Shown here piece by piece: positions 39,390-46,200 of a stretch of DNA of 64,000 nt. Position 1 is the first letter of the stretch, and every line of letters starts with the position of its first letter. The notes beneath the pieces were generated by a model that made no database searches, was not told where the DNA came from, and saw only the letters and a list, made by a program, of their open reading frames with translations. Origin of the DNA: Chloroflexota bacterium (GTDB lineage Bacteria > Chloroflexota > Anaerolineae > Caldilineales > Caldilineaceae). The stretch is taken from positions 186,001-250,000 of the forward strand of contig BOKO01000002.1 of NCBI GenBank assembly GCA_016861025.1, read 5' to 3'. Made by a program: the position numbers and the translations under genes.

Positions 39390-40388
39390 TCACTGCGTCA
39401 TGCGCGTAAGCTGGTCGAGCACTTCCGCTGCGCTGCTGGCATCGAGCACAACGCGGCTTGCCGCCGAAAGCTGCTCGGTGCTGCACGCTTCTAGCGCGGC
39501 AAGCAGCGCTGCGTCCGGCGCCCCAAACCGATAGGTGACCAGCTCGATCAACATCTGGCGTTTGCCTTGCACCTGTCCTTCTTCACGGCCTTGTTCACGC
39601 CCTTCTTCACGCCCTTCCTGGCGTCCTTCATCCAACCATTGTTGAGCGGCAGGTGAGATAAGCATAGTCTGTTTCTCCTTTCCCACAATCTCTAGCACGT
39701 TGCGGATCTGCTCGACGGTCAGATCACTTGGCGCCGCCACCAGATAGCGTAGCAACGTCTCGATGTATTGTAGCGCGCTGCGTTCTGGCGTCAACTTGCT
39801 CAGCAACCGCACGATGTCGAACAGGCGGATGCCCACGTTGGGCCGCAGCACGCTGCGAAACGCCAGCAACACGGCGCGCAGCAGGACCTCGCCTTTGATG
39901 TCATCCTCTGGCACTGCCGAAAGATCGAGCAGCGCGTACTCGAAGCGGGGAACATACATTGCAAACTCTTGTGGTGCATCGATCAGTTCGGCGAAGTTGC
40001 GCGGTGCATTCCACGTTTCCACGCCGTGATAGAAGACCAGTGGGATGATCGGCGCTAACGGTTCGCCGTTGCGCAGCAGCCGTTCCCAAATCCGCACCAG
40101 ATAGCGCAGCAACTGAAAACTGGTCAACCGTTCGGCGTGGCTTTTGTGCTCGAACAGCAGATAGACAAGCGCCACCCCGCCACCCTTGCGCTGCACGGTG
40201 TAGAGCATATCGCTGAAATGCTGGCGTAGTTCCTCATCAACGAAGCTATCCTGCTGTAACTCCAGCGTTTGCAAATCGAGCGCTGCTACAATCTGAGGTG
40301 GCAGATAGTTGCGCAGCAGGTCTTGGGCGACAGCAGGGTCGGCGAAGACCTCGCGGAAATAGCGGTCGTGCGGGTTCGACATTGCCAT
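39390..40388 (-). CDS. Rpn family nuclease (PD-(D/E)XK, recombination-promoting type)
   Basis: A 332-residue protein. NPHDRYFREVFADPAVAQDL, FSDMLYTV and VYLLFEHKSHAE carry the nuclease core (Asp and the E-x-K pair), as in the Rpn/transposase_31 family; the C-terminus is a Gln/Glu/Arg/Gly repeat (EGRQEGREEGREQGREEG) and a DUF4351-like end. E. coli Rpn proteins are DNases that increase recombination. ATG 40388 has GGGAGAGGAG eight bases upstream. It starts 20 bases after the WXG100-like gene and is flanked by a 65-bp direct duplication of that gene's end, suggesting insertion by recombination. Confidence 0.82.
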   Translation of the reverse strand: MAMSNPHDRYFREVFADPAVAQDLLRNYLPPQIVAALDLQTLELQQDSFVDEELRQHFSDMLYTVQRKGGGVALVYLLFEHKSHAERLTSFQLLRYLVRIWERLLRNGEPLAPIIPLVFYHGVETWNAPRNFAELIDAPQEFAMYVPRFEYALLDLSAVPEDDIKGEVLLRAVLLAFRSVLRPNVGIRLFDIVRLLSKLTPERSALQYIETLLRYLVAAPSDLTVEQIRNVLEIVGKEKQTMLISPAAQQWLDEGRQEGREEGREQGREEGQVQGKRQMLIELVTYRFGAPDAALLAALEACSTEQLSAASRVVLDASSAAEVLDQLTRMTQ

Positions 40389-40408
40389 GTGCGGTGCTCT
40401 CCTCTCCC

Positions 40409-40624
40409 TTACTTCACGGCGCGCTGCGCCTTGCTCACCACCTGCGCCAGCCGTTCCAGGCTGGCGGCCACGGCTTGCGTCTGCTGCGCCAGCGGTTCCA
40501 TGTGCTGGGCGGCGAACTCCTCGTAGACGCGGTCGTTCCACACCTCGCCGGTCGCCTGCCAGCGCTGCTGGAGGAGTTTCCAGGCGGCGTCAAGGTCGGA
40601 GAGTTGATGCGAGAGTGATGACAT
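40409..40624 (-). CDS. Small WXG100-like helical protein
   Basis: A 71-residue protein with two amphipathic helices around a conserved-looking turn: LDAAWKLLQQRWQATGEVWND, then EEFAAQHMEPLAQQTQAV. Size and helix-turn-helix hairpin plan resemble WXG100/Esx secreted partners; the turn has VWNDR in place of WxG. AAAGGA lies nine bases before ATG 40624; a reading from 40675 is rejected. Placed between the ParB-like coiled-coil gene and rpn, it may be a substrate or adaptor of the FtsK/EccC-like ATPase (inference). Confidence 0.6.
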   Translation of the reverse strand: MSSLSHQLSDLDAAWKLLQQRWQATGEVWNDRVYEEFAAQHMEPLAQQTQAVAASLERLAQVVSKAQRAVK

Positions 40625-40673
40625 GGTTGCTGATCCTTTTGACCCTATTTCGCTTTCAGGCGACAATCTCCAC

Positions 40674-40988
40674 ATGAAGACGAAAGAACGCGTCGACGCT
40701 GACAGCTACAACGCTTTTCTGCAAAATGAACTGCGCGACCCGGAACTGGCGGCTGCCTATCTCTCTGCGGCGGCAGAAGATGGCTCTATCGAACAACTTA
40801 TGCTCGCCCTGCGTGCTGTAGCCGAAGCGCATGGCGGCATTGGCGCAGTTGCCGAGAGCGCACACCTCAACCGGCAGACGATGTACCGCACCCTTTCCAA
40901 CGATGGCAACCCGACCATTGCCACCTTACTGTCCATACTACAGGTTATGGGGCTGAATGTCGTATTTGTGCCGGCCGGTGGGCGCTGA
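40674..40988 (+). CDS. HigA-like addiction-module DNA-binding protein
   Basis: A 104-residue protein: SYNAFLQNELRDPELAAAYL, then a helix-turn-helix in AEAHGGIGAVAESAHLNRQTMYRTL and NGNPTIATLLSILQVMGL-type end. This is the COG3636 family of putative antidote proteins, usually paired with a HigB/RelE toxin. No toxin is next to it; both neighbours are on the other strand, so it is an orphan that splits the minus-strand cluster. No ribosome site is seen before ATG 40674; a longer start at 40623 overlaps the neighbouring start codon. Confidence 0.7.
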   Translation: MKTKERVDADSYNAFLQNELRDPELAAAYLSAAAEDGSIEQLMLALRAVAEAHGGIGAVAESAHLNRQTMYRTLSNDGNPTIATLLSILQVMGLNVVFVPAGGR

Positions 40989-41984
40989 TCATCGCACCAC
41001 CCGCGCCGGGATCATTGTCCACCCCAGTTCTTGCGCCACCGCCAGCCGGTGGTAGCCGTTGATCACCCGGTAGCCGTCGCCCACCTGTTCCAGCGCAATC
41101 GCGTTGTCGCCGTAGAAGACTTGGTAGATGTTGTGATAGCCCTGCGCTCCGGACAGTCCATGCTGAGCATCGAAGTCGCGCAGCATCTGGTCGGTGGCGC
41201 CCTGTTCGATCCACTGCTGCACCAGCCGCAGCTTGGTCAACCCTTCGATCATCTCGTCACGGCTGACTTTGTGAAAATCGGCGGCGCTGTGTACGGGCGA
41301 GTCGCTGAGATCGATCTGGTCAATCGGCACGGTGTGAATATCCGGGTGAAGTTGTTGGAGTGGCGGCTCACGCCCTTCGCTGTCACCAGCTGGCTGCGAC
41401 TCGGCAGCATCATCTTGTCGAGATGAATCGAGTACAGCACCGATCACTGCGCCCACGGCATAGCCAACGCCAAAGGCCAGCGCGCCTGCCACGACATCGC
41501 CTGTGCTAAACCCACCAACCGCGTAGCTGCGCAGCGCACTAACTTTGTACCGCAGCGTCTCCACCGCTTTGGGCGTATCGTCCTGGACGAGCGCGCGCAG
41601 CCGCCCCGCCTCACGGCGGTAGCTTTCCACCTCGGCCAGCACCGCCTTGCGCGCCTCCGCTGCCATACGCGCCTCAGCCTCGACCTGCGCCAGCCGCCGC
41701 CGCGCTTCGTAGACCGCGGCTTCGAGATGCCCGCAGGCAGGGGGATGCTCGCGGTCGCCCGACGCCATGCAGCGTTGATAGGCGAGCGCAGCCTGCTGCA
41801 CCATTTCCTGGCTGCGGCGCACCTCGTTCTGCCAGTGCTGCACACGTTCGTCAAGCCAGTCGAGCGTGCGCTGCACCTCGCGCTGCACAGCGTCCAGCGT
41901 CGCCTGCGTCTGGTCGGCATAGCGGATCAGACCAGCCTGGAGCTCCTCCAGCGCATCGATCGAACGGACGGTGACGTCGGACAT
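40989..41984 (-). CDS. Coiled-coil protein with C-terminal ParB-like domain
   Basis: A 331-residue protein. Residues about 1-165 are a long coiled coil (TLDAVQREVQRTLDWLDERV and on), like the N-terminal parts of LXG/WXG-type secreted polymorphic toxins. A Gly/Ala-rich hydrophobic stretch follows (FSTGDVVAGALAFGVGYAVG, about 172-195), then a ParB/sulfiredoxin-like domain ending in YRVINGYHRLAVAQELGW. It follows the 90-residue WXG100-like gene by seven bases. I read it as a candidate T7-type effector or structural partner with a ParB-like nucleotide or nuclease end; activity is unproven. Confidence 0.65.
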   Translation of the reverse strand: MSDVTVRSIDALEELQAGLIRYADQTQATLDAVQREVQRTLDWLDERVQHWQNEVRRSQEMVQQAALAYQRCMASGDREHPPACGHLEAAVYEARRRLAQVEAEARMAAEARKAVLAEVESYRREAGRLRALVQDDTPKAVETLRYKVSALRSYAVGGFSTGDVVAGALAFGVGYAVGAVIGAVLDSSRQDDAAESQPAGDSEGREPPLQQLHPDIHTVPIDQIDLSDSPVHSAADFHKVSRDEMIEGLTKLRLVQQWIEQGATDQMLRDFDAQHGLSGAQGYHNIYQVFYGDNAIALEQVGDGYRVINGYHRLAVAQELGWTMIPARVVR

Positions 41985-41991
41985 GGCGCGC

Positions 41992-42264
41992 CTACCGCTG
42001 ATTCAAGTAGGCGCGCAGGTGCTGTGCCTTCTTGAGCAGCACCGGAATCTGCTGCTCCGAAGAGCGGGAGAACTGCTGCAACATGCGCATTGTCTGCTCA
42101 AACTCCTGCGCATAGCGCTGCTGCTCCTGGTCGCGCCAGGTGTCGCCGAGACGGTTGAACTGTCCCTGCAGCCGCGACATACTCTGCGCCAGGTGCGCGT
42201 TGAACTCCTTCAATTCGCGAGCAAATCGCTCCAGGTCTTCAGGGCTGGCAATTGCCTGTGGCAT
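41992..42264 (-). CDS. WXG100-family-like protein
   Basis: A 90-residue all-helical protein: SPEDLERFARELKEFNAHLA, RLGDTWRDQEQQRYAQEFEQ, then a second long helix. This is the size and hairpin layout of WXG100 (EsxA-like) proteins, with TWRD at the turn. AGGAGG precedes ATG 42264. It leads the minus-strand cluster and has a 21-bp palindrome upstream (42334-42354). WXG100 proteins normally bind and activate the EccC ATPase and are exported in pairs. Confidence 0.7.
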   Translation of the reverse strand: MPQAIASPEDLERFARELKEFNAHLAQSMSRLQGQFNRLGDTWRDQEQQRYAQEFEQTMRMLQQFSRSSEQQIPVLLKKAQHLRAYLNQR

Positions 42265-42333
42265 CAGATAACCTCCTGTGGGAAGACTTCACCAGGTGCG
42301 CTGCGTTCGGGTCTGTCAGGTTCAGTCGTTGAA

Positions 42334-42354
42334 TTGTGCATTTAGAATGCACAA
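42334..42354 (-). promoter_or_regulatory. Perfect palindrome upstream of the WXG100-like operon
   Basis: TTGTGCATT and AATGCACAA flank TAG, a perfect 9-bp inverted repeat 70 bases before the first gene. On the minus strand TTTACA (42365 to 42360) could be a -35, with the palindrome covering the -10 position, so a bound regulator would block transcription. Confidence 0.55.
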
Positions 42355-42452
42355 CACATTGTAAACGCTCCCGGATGTCCGGGCAAACGTAACTACTTCA
42401 TCCGTTTCATCGTTGTTTTGCTCACTGCCCGTGCCAGCCGATTGTTTGGCTG

Positions 42453-44432
42453 CTATGTCACGCCGGAGGCGATGACCTGCGTTAGGGTGACCTTTTGCCC
42501 ACGAAACTGGCTCGTGTATAGATCGTAATAGAAGCCGCGCTGCGCCAGCAGCGTGGCGTGCGTCCCGCGTTCCACGATCTCGCCGTGATTGATCACCAGA
42601 ATCTGATCGGCGTTGCGGATCGTGCTCAGGCGGTGCGCGATCACGAAGCTGGTGCGTCCGGTCATCAGGCGCAGCATCGCCTCTTGAATCTGCTGCTCGG
42701 TGCGCGTGTCGACGCTGCTGGTCGCCTCGTCCAGGATCAGGATGCGCGGGTTGGCGAGAATGGCGCGGGCGATTGCCAGCAACTGGCGCTGCCCCTGGCT
42801 CAGGTTGCTCGCCCGCTCGGAGAGCAGCGTGGCGTAGCCGTGCGGCAGGCGTTGGATGAATTGTTCGGCGTTGGCAAGGCGTGCGGCGGCGTACACCTCT
42901 TCATCGGTGGCGTCTAGCCGTCCGTAACGGATGTTCTCCAGCACAGAGCCGGTGAAAAGATAGGTGTCCTGCAGCACGATGCCAAGCTGGCGACGCAGGG
43001 CATAGCGGTCGAGCGTGCGGATGTCAGCGCCGTCGAGCAAGATGCGCCCGGCGTCGACGTCGTAGAAGCGCGTCAGCAGATTCACGATCGTCGTCTTGCC
43101 GGCGCCGGTGGGGCCGACGAGCGCCACGGTCTCACCAGGGCGGGCATGCAGGCTGACCCGCTTGAGCACCGGCGCGTCGGGCGTATAGGCAAAGCTCACC
43201 TCCTCGAAGACCACCTCGCCGGCAATCTCGGTCGAGCGAGGCGATTCGACGCGGAGGAGCGAGGACGCAGAGGAGCGCAGAAACTGTTCGGTTTGACTCT
43301 TGTCCTTTGCGTCTTTACGACTTTGCGTCAACGCAGTCTGCGGACTGTCCAAAGCTTCGTCGTGCTCGCTTGCCTCGTCGATCAGCTCAAAGACGCGTTC
43401 GGCGCCAGCCACTGCGCCCTGAATCGTGTTGTAGAGATTGGCGATCTCGTTGAGTGGGCGGCCAAATTGGCGGCTGTAGTTGATGAAGCTGGCGATCGTG
43501 CCCACTGTCGCCATGCCCTGGATCACCATCCAGCCGCCCACACCGCCGAGGATGGCAAGCCCCAGGTTGTTGACAAAGTTGGTCAGCGGCCCCATGAAGC
43601 CGGCAAAAATCTGCGCCCGCGTCGCCGCACGACGGAAGGATTGGTTGGCGGCGTCGAACTGGGCGGTGACGGTCGCCTCGCGCCCGTAGGCGATGACGAC
43701 GCGCTGTCCGGTGATCGTCTCCTCGATCAGCCCGTTGAGCGCTCCGAGCGTGGCCTGCTGCTGGCGAAACGCCGCCCGCGTGCGCGACGCCACCAGCCGC
43801 GTCAGCAGCGTCATCAACAGCGGCGTCGTCAGCAGCACGACCAGCGCCAGCATCGGGTTGAGCCAGAGCATCACCGCAGCAATCGCAACCAGGCTGAGCA
43901 GCCCGGAGATAAGCTGCGTCACGCTTTCGGAAAGCACGGTGTTGATCATCTCCACGTCGTTGGTGAGGCGGCTCATCAGGTCGCCGTGCGGACGGCTGTC
44001 GAAATAGCGCAGCGGCAGCTCCTGCAGCCGGTCGAAGAGATCGGTGCGCAAGTCGCGCACGGTGCGCTGCGCCGCGCCCGCCATGATGTAGGTCTGCGCC
44101 CAGGTCAGCAGCGCGCTCGCCGCGTAGACGCCGAGCATCAGCGCGGCGAACTGCGCCAGCCGCGGCAGATCGCCCGGCGTCAACGCCTCGTCGATGGCGA
44201 CGCCGAGCAGATATGGCCCCAGCACCGTCAGCCCGGTGTTCACGACCACGATCAGCACCGTGAAGATCAGCGCAAAACGCTGGCGGCGCAGATAGCTCCA
44301 CAGCCGTAGCAGCGTGCCGCGCACATCTTTCGCCGGCTCCGGCTTGCCCATCAGGTGCGCCATCGGCGGTCCCCCGCGCCCCATGATCGGCGGCAACTCG
44401 CGCGGCGCCCGTTGTGGCAGAGTGTTGCTCAT
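42453..44432 (-). CDS. ABC exporter half-transporter (multidrug/lipid type), second subunit
   Basis: A 659-residue fusion of a six-helix membrane domain and an ATPase. Walker A GPTGAGKTT, signature LSQGQRQLLAIARA and Walker B ILILDEATSSVD are intact. The linker between the two domains carries about 30 extra residues (SRKDAKDKSQTEQF region) encoded by an interspersed GACGCAAAG-type repeat. It pairs with the upstream half-transporter, whose stop overlaps its start region; together they should form a heterodimeric exporter. ATG 44432 is preferred; ATG 44441 is also possible. Confidence 0.88.
   Translation of the reverse strand: MSNTLPQRAPRELPPIMGRGGPPMAHLMGKPEPAKDVRGTLLRLWSYLRRQRFALIFTVLIVVVNTGLTVLGPYLLGVAIDEALTPGDLPRLAQFAALMLGVYAASALLTWAQTYIMAGAAQRTVRDLRTDLFDRLQELPLRYFDSRPHGDLMSRLTNDVEMINTVLSESVTQLISGLLSLVAIAAVMLWLNPMLALVVLLTTPLLMTLLTRLVASRTRAAFRQQQATLGALNGLIEETITGQRVVIAYGREATVTAQFDAANQSFRRAATRAQIFAGFMGPLTNFVNNLGLAILGGVGGWMVIQGMATVGTIASFINYSRQFGRPLNEIANLYNTIQGAVAGAERVFELIDEASEHDEALDSPQTALTQSRKDAKDKSQTEQFLRSSASSLLRVESPRSTEIAGEVVFEEVSFAYTPDAPVLKRVSLHARPGETVALVGPTGAGKTTIVNLLTRFYDVDAGRILLDGADIRTLDRYALRRQLGIVLQDTYLFTGSVLENIRYGRLDATDEEVYAAARLANAEQFIQRLPHGYATLLSERASNLSQGQRQLLAIARAILANPRILILDEATSSVDTRTEQQIQEAMLRLMTGRTSFVIAHRLSTIRNADQILVINHGEIVERGTHATLLAQRGFYYDLYTSQFRGQKVTLTQVIASGVT
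43260..43336. repeat. GACGCAAAG-type repeat inserted in frame in the exporter gene
   Basis: On the minus strand TTGACGCAAAGTCGTAAAG and ACGCAAAGGAC are followed by a spacer and GCGCTCCTCTGCGTC. The vocabulary matches the intergenic palindrome at 15490-15576. Length keeps the reading frame, and the insert falls in the flexible linker before the ATPase domain. Confidence 0.65.
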
Positions 44433-44433
44433 T

Positions 44434-46188
44434 TCACCCATTCCCCAACAACCCCGGCTCCAACTGCGAGGCGTAGATTTCGCGATAGAGCGCGCTCGAC
44501 GCCAGGAGCGTGCGATGGTCGCCCACCGCCGCGATGTTGCCGTCGTCGAGCACAAGAATCTTGTCAGCGGTGAGCACCGAGCTGATGCGCTGCGCCACGA
44601 CAAAGGTCGTGCGGCCGCGACGCACGCTCGCCAGCTCGTCCTGGATGCGCGCCTCGGTCGCCACATCGACGGCGCTGGTGCTGTCATCGAGAATCAGGAT
44701 CGCCGGGTCGATCAGCAGAGCGCGTGCGATCGCCAGCCGCTGCTTTTGCCCGCCCGACAGGTTGACGCCGCGCTGCCCGACTTGTGCGTCGTAGCCGCCG
44801 GGAAGCGCCATGATGAAATCGTGCGCCTGCGCCAGCTTCGCCGCCGCCACCACCGCCGCATCGTCGGCGTCGGGACGGCCATAGCGGATGTTGTCGCGAA
44901 TCGATCCGCTGAAGAGCACCGGCTCCTGCAGCGACACGCCGATCTGCCGGCGCAGGCTGCGTTGGTCGAAATCGCGCACATCCACACCGTCGATGGTGAT
45001 GCGCCCGCTGCTCACATCGTAAAAGCGCGGGAGCAGGTGGATCAGGCTCGACTTGCCCGCACCGGTGGCGCCAAGCACGGCGACCGTCTCGCCCGGCTCG
45101 GCGGTGAAGTCGATGGCTTTGAGCACAGGCGTTTGCTCCGCGCCGTCATAACGCATGTACACCTGCTCGAACGCCACACGCCCACGCAGCGACATGACCG
45201 GCTGTGCGTTCGGGCGATCCTGGACGCGTGGCGTGCTGGTCAGCACCTCCTCGATGCGCAGCGCCGACGCTTCGGCGCGCGCCACCCGCATCACCAGCAT
45301 GCTCACCATCGTCAGCGCCATCAACGATTGGGTCAGATAGTTGATGAAGGCAATCACCTGACCGACCTGCAGATCGCCCTGCTGCACCTGCACGCCGCCG
45401 AACCAGAGCGCCGCCACCACGCCGGCGTTGAGCGTGAACATCACCATCGGCATCGTCACCGCCATCGTGCGCACCGCACGCAGGTTTTGCTGCATGAGCG
45501 CGTCGTTGGCGGCGCCAAAGCGTTGGCGTTCATAGTCGCCGCGCACAAAGGCTTTGACAACGCGCACGCCCGCCAGATTCTCCTGCATGACGATGTTGAG
45601 CGCGTCGAGCCGCTGCTGCACGCCGCCAAAGAGGGGCAACGTTTTGCGGATCACCCAGACGAGCATGAGCAGGATCGCTGGCAGCAGCACCAGAAAGAGC
45701 AACGCCAGCCGCGGGCTGGTGAGCACCGCCATCACCAGGCTGCCCACCATCAGCAGCGGCGCGCGCACCATGATGCGCAGCAACATCATCACCAGGTCTT
45801 GCACCTGCGTCACGTCGTTGGTCAGCCGTGTGATCAGTTTGCCGGTCTCCAGTTGGTCGAGGTTGCCAAAGGAGAGGGACTGCACCTTGTCGAACAGCGT
45901 GTGGCGCAGGTCGGCGCCAAAACCCTGCGCGGCGAGCACGGCGAAGATCGTACACGCTACGCCGCCCACCAGCCCCACCACCGCCGCCGTCACCATCAGC
46001 CCGCCCGTGTGCAGGATGAGCGCCGTGTCCTGCTGGGCGATCCCCTGATCGATAATGCGCTCGATCAGCCAGGGCTGGAGCAAATCCATCGTCACTTCGA
46101 GCAGCATGGCGAGCGGCGCCAGCACCGCCCACAACCAATACGGGCGCAAAAAGTGCGCTAACCTGCGTGTTGCCTGCATATCCTCCAC
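44434..46188 (-). CDS. ABC exporter half-transporter (multidrug/lipid type), first subunit
   Basis: A 584-residue half-transporter with six membrane helices (starting RRLAHFLRPYWLWAVLAPLA) and an ATPase with Walker A GATGAGKSS, signature LSGGQKQRLAIARA and Walker B ILILDDSTSAVD. The Asp in place of the catalytic Glu (LDDS) marks a degenerate site, as in heterodimeric exporters such as BmrCD or TM287/288, where only the partner hydrolyses ATP well. GTG 46188 or ATG 46179 starts it; GGAGG is close to the latter. Substrate unknown. Confidence 0.88.
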   Translation of the reverse strand: MEDMQATRRLAHFLRPYWLWAVLAPLAMLLEVTMDLLQPWLIERIIDQGIAQQDTALILHTGGLMVTAAVVGLVGGVACTIFAVLAAQGFGADLRHTLFDKVQSLSFGNLDQLETGKLITRLTNDVTQVQDLVMMLLRIMVRAPLLMVGSLVMAVLTSPRLALLFLVLLPAILLMLVWVIRKTLPLFGGVQQRLDALNIVMQENLAGVRVVKAFVRGDYERQRFGAANDALMQQNLRAVRTMAVTMPMVMFTLNAGVVAALWFGGVQVQQGDLQVGQVIAFINYLTQSLMALTMVSMLVMRVARAEASALRIEEVLTSTPRVQDRPNAQPVMSLRGRVAFEQVYMRYDGAEQTPVLKAIDFTAEPGETVAVLGATGAGKSSLIHLLPRFYDVSSGRITIDGVDVRDFDQRSLRRQIGVSLQEPVLFSGSIRDNIRYGRPDADDAAVVAAAKLAQAHDFIMALPGGYDAQVGQRGVNLSGGQKQRLAIARALLIDPAILILDDSTSAVDVATEARIQDELASVRRGRTTFVVAQRISSVLTADKILVLDDGNIAAVGDHRTLLASSALYREIYASQLEPGLLGNG

Positions 46189-46200
46189 CCCGTCACATAA

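Noticed and set aside
44314..46161. Long plus-strand frame of 615 residues opposite the ABC exporter pair
   Set aside because: Composition (His/Arg/Gln-rich) and position show it is the GC-rich antisense shadow of a clear ABC exporter gene.
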